A program made the translations under genes and the position numbers. From NCBI RefSeq assembly GCF_000829415.1, contig NZ_AP014637.1, forward strand, positions 5,473,001-5,537,000: a stretch of DNA of 64,000 nt, given 5' to 3'. Below the pieces are notes generated by a model. That model was not told where the DNA came from, searched no databases, and saw only the letters and a list, made by a program, of their open reading frames with translations. Source of the DNA: Pseudomonas sp. StFLB209 (GTDB lineage Bacteria > Pseudomonadota > Gammaproteobacteria > Pseudomonadales > Pseudomonadaceae). Below are positions 49,265 through 56,958 of this stretch, piece after piece (position 1 is the first letter of the stretch; the number at the start of each line of letters is the position of its first letter).

Positions 49265-50412
49265 GCGCTGTGATCAAAGATTCCGCCCACAGCGGCCAGC
49301 CACTGGTCCGCCTGAGCAACCTGAACAAGCACTACGGCGACTTCGCTGCGGTGGACAACATCAATCTGGACATCCAGGACGGCGAGTTCTTGACCTTCCT
49401 GGGTTCCAGCGGCTCGGGCAAGAGCACCACCCTGTCGATGCTGGCCGGTTTCGAGACCGTCAGCAGCGGTGAGATCCTGGTCAATGGCAAGTCGCTGGTC
49501 AACGTACCGCCGCATAAACGCGGGATCGGCATGGTGTTCCAGCGCTACTCGCTGTTCCCGCACCTGAACGTGCGCGACAACATCGCCTTCCCGCTCAACA
49601 TCCGCAAGATGGATGCCGCCGAGCGTGACAAGAAAGTCGATGCCATGCTCAAACTGGTGCAGCTGGAAAAGTTCGCCCACCGCCGCCCCGCGCAACTCTC
49701 TGGCGGCCAGCAACAACGGGTAGCGATTGCCAGGGCACTGGTGTACGAGCCACGCATCCTGCTGATGGACGAACCGCTGGGGGCACTGGACAAAAAACTG
49801 CGTGAGGACTTGCAGGACGAGCTGCGTCAGCTGCATCGCCGGCTGGGCATCACCATCGTCTACGTGACCCACGACCAGGAAGAGGCCATGCGCCTGAGCC
49901 AGCGCATTGCAATCTTCAGCCACGGCAAGATCGTCGGTCTGGGCAGCGGTTACGACCTGTACCAGAACCCGCCCAATGCCTTTGTCGCCTCGTTCCTGGG
50001 CAACTCCAACTTCCTGCGCGCCAAGGCACAAGGCAACGCGGTGGCAACCTTCGAAGGCCAGCCACTGTCGATCCGCCTGACCGCGGGCCTGAAGACCGAT
50101 CAGGACATCCTGCTGATGGTCCGCCCGGAAAAAGCCCAGGCACTGAGCGTCGACCAGGCCCAGACCCAGCCGCTGGCCGAAGGCTGGAATGAAGTCACTG
50201 CCAAGGTGACCGAAGTGCTGTTCCTGGGCGAGAGCCAGACCTGCGCAGTCGTCACCCAAGGCGGCACAGCGATGACCGTCAAAGCGCTCTCGGCCACCGG
50301 CATGCCGCTCAAAGCCGGTGACCCGGTAAAAGTCCGCTGGGCCACTGCCGATGCCTGCATCTACACCGAATGGGCCGAAGAGGACCTGAACAAGGCCGCT
50401 GGCGCGCATTGA
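49261..50412 (+). CDS. ABC transporter ATP-binding protein (PotA type)
   Basis: A 383-residue ATPase. Walker A is GSSGSGKSTTLSMLAG, the signature LSGGQQQRVAIARALVYEPR, Walker B ILLMDEPLGALDKKL and the switch VTHDQEEAMRLSQRIAI, followed by a C-terminal TOBE-type regulatory domain. The size and sequence match the PotA/FbpC class that energises polyamine, 2-aminoethylphosphonate or related importers. It is coupled to the permease gene and ends the operon before a strong terminator. Confidence 0.93.
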   Translation: MSAVIKDSAHSGQPLVRLSNLNKHYGDFAAVDNINLDIQDGEFLTFLGSSGSGKSTTLSMLAGFETVSSGEILVNGKSLVNVPPHKRGIGMVFQRYSLFPHLNVRDNIAFPLNIRKMDAAERDKKVDAMLKLVQLEKFAHRRPAQLSGGQQQRVAIARALVYEPRILLMDEPLGALDKKLREDLQDELRQLHRRLGITIVYVTHDQEEAMRLSQRIAIFSHGKIVGLGSGYDLYQNPPNAFVASFLGNSNFLRAKAQGNAVATFEGQPLSIRLTAGLKTDQDILLMVRPEKAQALSVDQAQTQPLAEGWNEVTAKVTEVLFLGESQTCAVVTQGGTAMTVKALSATGMPLKAGDPVKVRWATADACIYTEWAEEDLNKAAGAH

Positions 50413-50430
50413 CTCAACGCTCAACGCAAG

Positions 50431-50466
50431 AACGACAATGCCCTCGCAAGAGGGCATTGTCGTTTG
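50431..50466 (+). terminator. Rho-independent terminator of the importer operon
   Basis: A perfect 15-bp stem, AACGACAATGCCCTC and its complement, with a GCAA tetraloop and TTT following. It is 18 bases after the ATPase stop and probably also serves the convergent AI-2E family gene. Confidence 0.92.
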
Positions 50467-50488
50467 TGCTGCGCCGCTCAGGCGTGAA

Positions 50489-51538
50489 TCAGCGCTGCGG
50501 TTGTTGACGCCCTTCGGCGACCCAAGTGTTGAGCAGGCTGTAGGCCACCGCCAGCAGGGTCGGGCCGATGAACAGGCCGATAAAGCCGAATGCCAGCAGG
50601 CCGCCGAACACACCCAGCAGCACGATCACCAGCGGCAGGTTGCCGCCGCGGCTGATCAGGTACGGCTTGAGCACGTTATCCACGCCGCTGATGACGAAGG
50701 TGCCCCACAGGCCAAGGAACACCGCCATGCCATAGCTCTCCTGAAAAATCAGCCAGGCGCTGGCCGGGATCCATACCAGTGGCGGCCCCATGGGAATCAG
50801 ACTGAACACGAAGGTCAGAATGCCCAGCACCAGCGCCCCCGGAATACCGGCGATCAGAAACCCGATCAGGGCCAGAATGCCCTGCGCAGCGGCCGTACCG
50901 ATTACCCCGTTGACCACTCGTTGCACGGTACCGGCAACCAGATCCAGGTAAGACTGCGCACGCTCGCCGATCAGCCGTTCCAGCAGGCGCAGCACAAAGG
51001 CGGCCAGCCGCGGGCCATCGCGATAGAAAAACCAGGCGAAGACAATGCTCAGGGTCAGTTCCAGAATGCCGCCGCCGATTTGCGCGCTGCGGGCCAGCAG
51101 CCAGTTACCGACCTGACCGAAATAAGGCTTGATGTTGGCCAGCAACGCCGCGCCCTGTTCATCGATGGTGTTCCAGAAGCCCACCAGCCGCTCGCCCACC
51201 AGCGGAATGCCGGCCAGCCACTCGGGCGGGTCTGGCAGGCCATCAACCTGCACGTCACGGATGAAGTTGGTGGCATCGCGCACATGATCGGCCAGGTTGA
51301 AGCCAAGCCACACCAGCGGCGCGGCGACCAGTACCAGCCAGCACAGACACATCAGGCTCGCCGCCAGGGTTTCATTGCCGCGACAGGCCCGGGTCAACAG
51401 GCGCATCAGCGGCCAGCTGGCAAACGCCAGCACCGCGCCCCAGACCAGCGCCGACCAGAACGGCGCCATCACCCAGAAACAGGCACCCAACAGTGCCAGG
51501 AGCAGAATCTGCACCAGCAGACGATCGTTATTGAGCAT
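50489..51538 (-). CDS. AI-2E family transporter (PerM/TqsA type)
   Basis: A 349-residue integral membrane protein of the UPF0118/AI-2E exporter family with about seven to eight helices. Distinctive segments are GILELTLSIVFAWFFYRDGPRL, VNGVIGTAAAQGILALIGFLIAGIPGALVLGILTFVFSLIPMGPPLVWIPA and DNVLKPYLISRGGNLPLVIVLLGVFGGLLAFGFIGLFIGPTLLAVA, the family's hallmark. Individual members move AI-2, sodium/proton or other metabolites; the one here cannot be specified. Monocistronic. Confidence 0.9.
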   Translation of the reverse strand: MLNNDRLLVQILLLALLGACFWVMAPFWSALVWGAVLAFASWPLMRLLTRACRGNETLAASLMCLCWLVLVAAPLVWLGFNLADHVRDATNFIRDVQVDGLPDPPEWLAGIPLVGERLVGFWNTIDEQGAALLANIKPYFGQVGNWLLARSAQIGGGILELTLSIVFAWFFYRDGPRLAAFVLRLLERLIGERAQSYLDLVAGTVQRVVNGVIGTAAAQGILALIGFLIAGIPGALVLGILTFVFSLIPMGPPLVWIPASAWLIFQESYGMAVFLGLWGTFVISGVDNVLKPYLISRGGNLPLVIVLLGVFGGLLAFGFIGLFIGPTLLAVAYSLLNTWVAEGRQQPQR

Positions 51539-51625
51539 GGCGTTGTCCAGGAGAGAGAAGAATTACCAGTCGAGCATAGTGGCCGGGCGTGACAATCAGC
51601 AGCCAATCATCACGCCCGCTGCACC

Positions 51626-52453
51626 TTAACGAATCACGTTGACCAGCAGGCCGGGCTGCTCGGCAGCGCTGATTTCCAGACGCGCAGCACGCACGCCCTT
51701 GGCAATCAGCGCATCACGCCAGGCCTGGGCCTGGCTGCCTGCAACTGTGACACGCAAGCTGCTGTCGAGGTTCAGGCCACGGGCCAGAACCGTGACCCAG
51801 TTGTCTTGCGGCTCGCCCTTGAGCCGCGCCAGCTCCAGGCTGCCGCTGGTCTTGAGTTGGCGCAATAACGTGGAAGGGCTCGGCAGCAGATCGCCCAGCG
51901 GCGCCTGGGCAGCCAGTTGCTCGACATGCAGGTAGGCGCGGCGGTTGCCACGGGTAATGGCGTACAACGCCACCAGGGTGTCTTGCTCAGGTTCGGCCAG
52001 GCGCAACAGCAGATAGGCCTGACGGTCGTCGGCCCCGTACAGCCGGGCGTTGCCGAACACCTGATTGGCCCACAGGCTGCTCTCGCCGCAATCACGGGCC
52101 TGACACCAGAACAGCAATTCGGCGTGGCGCGCCTGCAACGCTTCGCGGGCAGCGGTAAAGGCGGCATCGGAGCTATGGCCTGCGGGCAGCTCATAAGTGA
52201 CCGCCTGCAACGGGCCACGGGCCGTGACCGGATTATCGTAGCGCAACTGGCCGCTGATCTTGCGAACGGCGCCGAGCGGATAAGTACGCTCCTGTTCGGC
52301 AGGCGCCCGGTAATCGACAATTTCGGTGTCGACCGGACGCGGCACGATATCCAGATCGCGGCTGCCGGCGATGTCTGCGGCCATTGCCGTGGCCGGCAAG
52401 GCCAGCCACAGGCATAGCCAGGGCGCGCCGAATGAACGTAAGCGGCGGCTCAT
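51626..52453 (-). CDS. DUF4892 domain periplasmic protein
   Basis: A 275-residue exported protein. The signal peptide MSRRLRSFGAPWLCLWLALPATAMA is followed by ADIAGSRDLDIVPRPVDTEIVDY and YPLGAVRKISGQLRYDNPV, then LLFWCQARDCGESSLWANQVFGNARLYGADDRQAYLLL with a probable disulfide in CQARDC. This layout is that of DUF4892 proteins, conserved across Pseudomonas with no established role. An OmpA-like core appears possible in the C-terminal 70 residues (VARG...SLRVTVAGSQAQAWRDALIAKGV). The start nine codons into the ORF gives a proper signal peptide. Confidence 0.8.
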   Translation of the reverse strand: MSRRLRSFGAPWLCLWLALPATAMAADIAGSRDLDIVPRPVDTEIVDYRAPAEQERTYPLGAVRKISGQLRYDNPVTARGPLQAVTYELPAGHSSDAAFTAAREALQARHAELLFWCQARDCGESSLWANQVFGNARLYGADDRQAYLLLRLAEPEQDTLVALYAITRGNRRAYLHVEQLAAQAPLGDLLPSPSTLLRQLKTSGSLELARLKGEPQDNWVTVLARGLNLDSSLRVTVAGSQAQAWRDALIAKGVRAARLEISAAEQPGLLVNVIR

Positions 52454-52565
52454 AGGCACAGCGCCGGACGGGAAAGACAAAGGCTGGAATTAAAGACTGC
52501 GGGGTGATCCATCATGATTGACTCCTGTTTCAACCTGCCCAGCCTCGGTAGTTGACCGGCGCAAG

Positions 52566-53420
52566 TCAAGAAATGGAGAACAGCCGATTGAAACAGTCTG
52601 CGACAGCATGTGTCCCGGTGACATCATCAAGATGCAGATGATGACCGCCCGGCAGGCTGTGAATGCCGATCGGCAAGTCCTCCAGCAAGGCCCGATGAGC
52701 ACTGAGCAAGCCGTCCTCAGCCAGCACCAGCAGGCTCGGGCAACGGATCCGCCGGGCAAAGGCCAGCGCCTGTTCAGGTGTGAAACGCACTGCGGTGGGC
52801 AGCGTCAGACGGCTGTCGCTGCGCCAGGTGTAACCGCCCGGCACCGCCATCAAACCACGCTGGGCGAGCAATTGGGCCGCTTCGCGGCTGACCGGCAAAC
52901 GGCCACTCATGCGTGCCTGAATGGCCCGCTCCGGATCGCTGTACACCGGTTTTCTCTTGTCGCCCAGAGCCAGTCGCGCAAGCAGCGCTTCGCCCAGCCG
53001 CTCAGGGGCCTGCCCGGCTTCGTCGGTCAGTGGCAACAGGCCGTCGATCAACGCCAGGCGCTCGACACGCTCGGGCAAGGCGCCGGCCAGCAATACCGAA
53101 ATGATCGCCCCCAACGAATGCCCCAACAGCGAGAAGCGCTGCCAGCCCAGTTGCCCGGCGACCAGCAAGACGTCTTGCACGTAGTCTGCCAGGTGATACC
53201 CGACCCCGGCCGGCCGGTGATCAGAGTGGCCATGCCCGGCCAGGTCCAGGGCGACGATGCGCAGCCCCGGCAAGGCCGGCGCCAGCCGCGCAAAGCTGTT
53301 GGCGTTGTCCAGCCAGCCATGCACGGCAATCACCGGCTGGCCATCTTCGGGACCGAACAGGTGCGCGGCCAGCTCGATATGGCCGAGGTTGATGCGTATT
53401 TCTTCGACGAGCGGGTTCAT
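52566..53420 (-). CDS. Alpha/beta hydrolase
   Basis: A 284-residue hydrolase: oxyanion region VIAVHGWLDNANSFARLAP, nucleophile elbow LLGHSLGAIISVLLA, and late histidine in LPGGHHLHLDD; the acid lies in VLAEDG. It resembles serine hydrolases of the RBBP9/SERHL-like group. It overlaps the preceding hydrolase gene by four bases (ATGA), so both are co-expressed. The pair matches the tandem hydrolases found upstream of the gpsA-fabA block in other Pseudomonas. Substrate unknown. Confidence 0.88.
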   Translation of the reverse strand: MNPLVEEIRINLGHIELAAHLFGPEDGQPVIAVHGWLDNANSFARLAPALPGLRIVALDLAGHGHSDHRPAGVGYHLADYVQDVLLVAGQLGWQRFSLLGHSLGAIISVLLAGALPERVERLALIDGLLPLTDEAGQAPERLGEALLARLALGDKRKPVYSDPERAIQARMSGRLPVSREAAQLLAQRGLMAVPGGYTWRSDSRLTLPTAVRFTPEQALAFARRIRCPSLLVLAEDGLLSAHRALLEDLPIGIHSLPGGHHLHLDDVTGTHAVADCFNRLFSIS

Positions 53421-54220
53421 GGCTGGCCTGCGTCGTGGTTATTCCAGCGGGTAAACAGGGTTTTTAGCATGTGTGCCGTCTGGTCAGGGTGTTCAAGGGG
53501 AAACATGTGCCCACCGGGCATCGACAGGTATTCACCGTGGCGCAGCCGGCGGACCTGCAGGCCATGGCGCGGCATGACCACCCTGCTCTGCTGGCCGCGG
53601 ACCATCGCCAGCGGCACTTCAAGCTGGCGCGTAGGCCGCGGGCTGGTGTGCGGGATGCTGCGGTAGATACTGATCTCGGTGGCCGGATCGAAACGCAGGG
53701 TCAGCTTTTCGCCGTCGGCGCGCAAACCATGGCGCAGGTAAGCTTCGAAACACTCGGGGTCGAAACGGCGGAACAGACTTTTGCTGGCGAAGTAGGCACG
53801 TGCCGCCTCCAGACTGTCAAACTCCTCGCGTCGCCCCAGAGTGCGGCCGGCCGGCGTGATCCGGTCGATAAACCCCAGCCGCTTGGCGGCGCGGATCATC
53901 CATTGGTCGGCCAGGCCCAGCACTGGCGAATCGAGCATTACCACGCCACGGTACAGCTCGGGGCTGCGTAACGCGGCATGAAAGTGCAACAGGCCGCCCA
54001 GTGAATGGCCAACACCCCAGACCGGTCCCGGCTGCTCGCGCAGATGATGCAACAACTCATCAACCAGGTTCAGCCAGTTTTCATTGACCGGAAAACGCGG
54101 ATCATGGGCATGTTGTTCAAGATGGGCTACGGCGAACTCTGGCGCCAGGGCGGCGAACAGCTTGCCATAGGTGGCCGAGGGAAAGCCGTTGGCGTGGGCG
54201 AAGAACACCTGTTGCGACAT
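53417..54220 (-). CDS. Alpha/beta hydrolase
   Basis: A 267-residue hydrolase beginning MSQQVFFAHANGFPSATYGKLF. The HANGFP oxyanion motif and the elbow GVGHSLGGLLHFHAAL mark it as an alpha/beta fold esterase; the last conserved histidine is in MPGGHMFPLEHPDQT. It is coupled to the next hydrolase by overlapping stop and start codons. The gap to the hotdog thioesterase gene upstream is 147 bases. Substrate unknown. Confidence 0.88.
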   Translation of the reverse strand: MSQQVFFAHANGFPSATYGKLFAALAPEFAVAHLEQHAHDPRFPVNENWLNLVDELLHHLREQPGPVWGVGHSLGGLLHFHAALRSPELYRGVVMLDSPVLGLADQWMIRAAKRLGFIDRITPAGRTLGRREEFDSLEAARAYFASKSLFRRFDPECFEAYLRHGLRADGEKLTLRFDPATEISIYRSIPHTSPRPTRQLEVPLAMVRGQQSRVVMPRHGLQVRRLRHGEYLSMPGGHMFPLEHPDQTAHMLKTLFTRWNNHDAGQP

Positions 54221-54367
54221 GTCAGCACACTCGTGGCCGGGTCAATGGCGATGATTTTGCGCAGCGCTGCAGTGGCCGGGCAATGATCGTAAGTGACATC
54301 ACCAAGGGTACTTTGGCCACTGTTCAAACAAGCTGAATCATTGCCCTGTACGGCAGACACACACATT

Positions 54368-54811
54368 TCAGCGTGCCGGCGGCTCCTGGCCATGAGGCAC
54401 CACGGCAACGGTCAGGCGCGAAATACAGCACAGCTTGCCTTCATCGTTACTCAGACGAATGTCCCAGACGTGGGTGGTGCGGCCAATGTGTACCGGACGC
54501 ACCACGCCGGTCACCCGGCCGCTGCGCACACCCCGCACGTGGTTGGCATTGACCTCAAGGCCGACGCAGAAGAACTTCGCCGTGTCGATCACCAGATAAC
54601 TGGCCATCGACCCCAGGGTTTCTGCCAGCACCACTGAAGCACCGCCGTGCAACAGGCCGAACGGCTGATGAGTGCGCTGATCCACCACCATGCTGGCGGT
54701 CAGCGTGTCATCAGTGAAGGCTTCAAAGCGGATATCCAGCGACGTGGCGATGGTGTTGGCACCGGCGGCATTGATCCGGTCGATCTGGGGCGTTTCACGC
54801 CATAGGCTCAT
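54368..54811 (-). CDS. Hotdog-fold thioesterase (PaaI/MenI-like)
   Basis: A 147-residue hotdog thioesterase beginning MSLWRETPQIDRINAAG. The central helix and catalytic segment HQPFGLLHGGASVVLAETLGSMAS contains the conserved HGG and the downstream Glu/Thr pair typical of the PaaI/MenI/EntH group; GLEVNANHVRGVRSGRVTGVVRPVHIGRTTHVWDI completes the fold. It hydrolyses acyl-CoA or acyl-ACP intermediates. The ORF upstream of this start is not protein-like. It is about 35 bases downstream of sixA on the same strand. Confidence 0.88.
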   Translation of the reverse strand: MSLWRETPQIDRINAAGANTIATSLDIRFEAFTDDTLTASMVVDQRTHQPFGLLHGGASVVLAETLGSMASYLVIDTAKFFCVGLEVNANHVRGVRSGRVTGVVRPVHIGRTTHVWDIRLSNDEGKLCCISRLTVAVVPHGQEPPAR

Positions 54812-54845
54812 GGTTGCTCCTTGCTTGGTAAGGGATCTGACGCAC

Positions 54846-55301
54846 TCAGACGTGGTGGACGTTGCGCAACTGCAGAGCACCGGCCAGGACGAACTCACCA
54901 TCCAGTTGCGCCAGGCTGGCCGTGTTCATCGGCTCGGCGTCCTGCACGCTGCCGTGCACCAGCAAACCGATCAGGCTGCCCACCAGCGGCTGATGACTAA
55001 CCAGCAGCACCTCGTCCAGCTCCAGCGCGGCGATCTGACGCAAGGCTTCATCAGGACGAACATCGGGGGTCAGCCAATCGACGGTAACACGCGGGATGTC
55101 CGCCGTGAGGACACCTTGCAGCACATCGGCGGTCTGTTGGGCACGCACATACGGGCTGACCAGAATACGCTGCAGCCCCCGCCCCTCAAGATGGCGGGCA
55201 CTGCTGCGCACCTGCTGGCGGCCTTCGGCAGTCAGCTCGCGCTCGGCATCGCTACGGGCCTGATGCTGAGCCTGGCCGTGGCGCAAGACCCACAGCTTCA
55301 T
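54846..55301 (-). CDS. sixA: Phosphohistidine phosphatase SixA
   Basis: A 151-residue histidine phosphatase. It opens MKLWVLRHGQAQHQ, containing the RHG phosphate loop with the nucleophilic histidine; RILVSPYVRAQQTADVL and VLLVSHQPLVG add the second arginine and second catalytic histidine. SixA dephosphorylates phosphohistidine on HPt domains and on phosphotransfer proteins such as PtsN-branch NPr in E. coli. Its ATG overlaps the stop of the DUF4389 gene by four bases. Confidence 0.93.
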   Translation of the reverse strand: MKLWVLRHGQAQHQARSDAERELTAEGRQQVRSSARHLEGRGLQRILVSPYVRAQQTADVLQGVLTADIPRVTVDWLTPDVRPDEALRQIAALELDEVLLVSHQPLVGSLIGLLVHGSVQDAEPMNTASLAQLDGEFVLAGALQLRNVHHV

Positions 55302-55639
55302 AGTTTCGGTTCCTCATCGCGAACCGGATGAGCAGCGGCCGGAACCTTGTGCGGGGCCTCGCCTTCAGGCGCACGCGGGGTTGGCCAGTCAGCGAACGGC
55401 CAGGGCTTCTGGTCGCTGTGGAAGGTGCCAAACCGGCCGATCTGGGCAAGGAACTGACTCAGGCTGTCGCCGAAATCCATCAGGCTGGCGCTCGGTGCAC
55501 CGTAGAACAGCCGGTAGCCCAATTGCAGCAACACCACACCGGCCAGCACGATCTCGGCCAGTTGCCAGACCACCAGATACACCAGCATCCACAGCACACG
55601 CAGTGCGATGGATTCACGTTTGAAATTGGATTCGCTCAA
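55298..55639 (-). CDS. DUF4389 membrane protein
   Basis: A 113-residue inner membrane protein. It begins SESNFKRESIALRVLWMLVYLVVWQLAEIVLAGVVLLQLGYRLFYG, giving one long or two short helices, followed by a polar segment and a proline-rich tail (PWPFADWPTPRAPEGEAPHK). That opening is diagnostic of DUF4389. A TTG is taken as the start: GGAGAAGG lies at ideal spacing just before it, whereas another TTG ten codons upstream abuts the gpsA stop without such a site. It lies between gpsA and sixA in one operon. Function unknown. Confidence 0.8.
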   Translation of the reverse strand: MSESNFKRESIALRVLWMLVYLVVWQLAEIVLAGVVLLQLGYRLFYGAPSASLMDFGDSLSQFLAQIGRFGTFHSDQKPWPFADWPTPRAPEGEAPHKVPAAAHPVRDEEPKL

Positions 55640-55665
55640 GACCTTCTCCCTGATCAGTATGGATT

Positions 55666-56691
55666 TCAATTGAAACCGGTTGTGGAAATGAAGTCGACAT
55701 CGGTCTTTGGCTCGCCGCGCATCAACACTTCGATCACCTGCGCCAGGGTCCGCCCCTCGAACAGGATGGCATGCAGGCCGGCCACCAGCGGCATGTAGAC
55801 CTTTACTTCCTGAGACTTGGCCTTGAGCACCTTGAGGGTATTGACCCCTTCGGCCACTTCGCCCAGGCGGCTGACCGCCTCGTCAAGGCTCAGGCCTTGA
55901 CCCAAGGCAAAACCGACCTGGTAGTTACGGCTCTTGGGCGAGGAACAGGTGACGATCAGGTCGCCCACCCCGGCCAGGCCCAGAAAGGTCATCGGGTTGG
56001 CACCCTGGCTGACCGCAAAGCGGGTCATCTCGGCCAGCGCGCGGGTGATCAGCATACTCTTGGTGTTTTCACCCATGCCCAGCGCCACGGCCATGCCGGA
56101 AACAATGGCATAAACGTTTTTCAGCGCCCCGCCCAACTCTACGCCAAACCGGTCGTTGCTGGCATAGACGCGGAACGTCGGCCCGTGCAGGGCAGCCTGG
56201 ACCTCCTGACACAAGGCTTCGTCTTCGCTGGCCACCACCGTGGCGGTCAGCGCGTGCTCAGCGATTTCCCGGGCCAGGTTAGGGCCAGACAACACGCCAA
56301 TGCGGGCTTTGGGCACGATTTCTTCGAGAATCTGGCTCATCAGCTTGAATGTCTGAGCTTCGATGCCCTTGGTCAGGCTGACCAGCATCTTGCCAGTCAG
56401 GCGCTCGACATGTTCGGCCAGTACCGAACGCAGGGCGCTGGAAGGCAAGGCGACAAAGATCAGCTCGCTGCCTTCCAGGGTTGCGGTCAGGTCGGTGACC
56501 GGCTCGACACCCGGCAACACCTTGATGCCTTTGAGGTAGCGCGGGTTCTCACGGTGCAGGCGGATCGCCTCGGCCTGCTCGGGATCACGCATCCACTGAC
56601 GGACCTGATGACCGTTCTGCGCCAACAGATTTGCGATGGCGGTGCCGAAGCTGCCGCCACCAAGAACCGCTACAGGTTGCAGTGTGCTCAT
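55666..56691 (-). CDS. gpsA: Glycerol-3-phosphate dehydrogenase [NAD(P)+] GpsA
   Basis: A 341-residue cytoplasmic enzyme that reduces dihydroxyacetone phosphate to sn-glycerol 3-phosphate, the first step of phospholipid synthesis. The nucleotide motif [21 protein letters not shown] is at the N-terminus, VSLTKGIE and [20 protein letters not shown] follow, and the catalytic lysine region is [17 protein letters not shown]. The start MSTLQPVAV is chosen; an earlier ATG adds unrelated residues. It leads the gpsA-DUF4389-sixA operon and is divergent from the hybrid sensor kinase. Confidence 0.97.
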   Translation of the reverse strand: MSTLQPVAVLGGGSFGTAIANLLAQNGHQVRQWMRDPEQAEAIRLHRENPRYLKGIKVLPGVEPVTDLTATLEGSELIFVALPSSALRSVLAEHVERLTGKMLVSLTKGIEAQTFKLMSQILEEIVPKARIGVLSGPNLAREIAEHALTATVVASEDEALCQEVQAALHGPTFRVYASNDRFGVELGGALKNVYAIVSGMAVALGMGENTKSMLITRALAEMTRFAVSQGANPMTFLGLAGVGDLIVTCSSPKSRNYQVGFALGQGLSLDEAVSRLGEVAEGVNTLKVLKAKSQEVKVYMPLVAGLHAILFEGRTLAQVIEVLMRGEPKTDVDFISTTGFN

Positions 56692-56958
56692 AAACCAATC
56701 CATCCAGGGCCATTGATCTGGCGATGGGGCATTATACGGAGCGTTACCGTGGCGGCCAGCGCCAAACAAGGCAAAGCATCGGCCGCTACTGCCCCGGTTG
56801 AGACATCAGCACAGCACAAGTTCCATGAAAAGCCTGTGAATCTTGGTTACCATGCGCGCAACGCACGGAGATCGCGGCAACAGGCCAGTATGTTGTCGGC
56901 AAGGCATGGGGTAAATGGACGCGTCACAAGAGTTTGCAACGCCTCAAGGGCGTCGGTC

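Noticed and set aside
49147..50613. 488-codon ORF on the minus strand opposite the PotA-type ATPase
   Set aside because: Antisense shadow; the + strand has all ABC ATPase motifs.
50438..51592. 384-codon + strand ORF opposite the AI-2E family gene
   Set aside because: Gln/His/Arg-rich antisense translation with no start signal; the minus strand encodes a clean membrane protein.
55771..56958. Nearly 400-codon upstream extension of the hybrid kinase frame
   Set aside because: It runs antisense through gpsA; the first residues resembling a membrane kinase begin at the ATG at 56959, so the extension is not coding.
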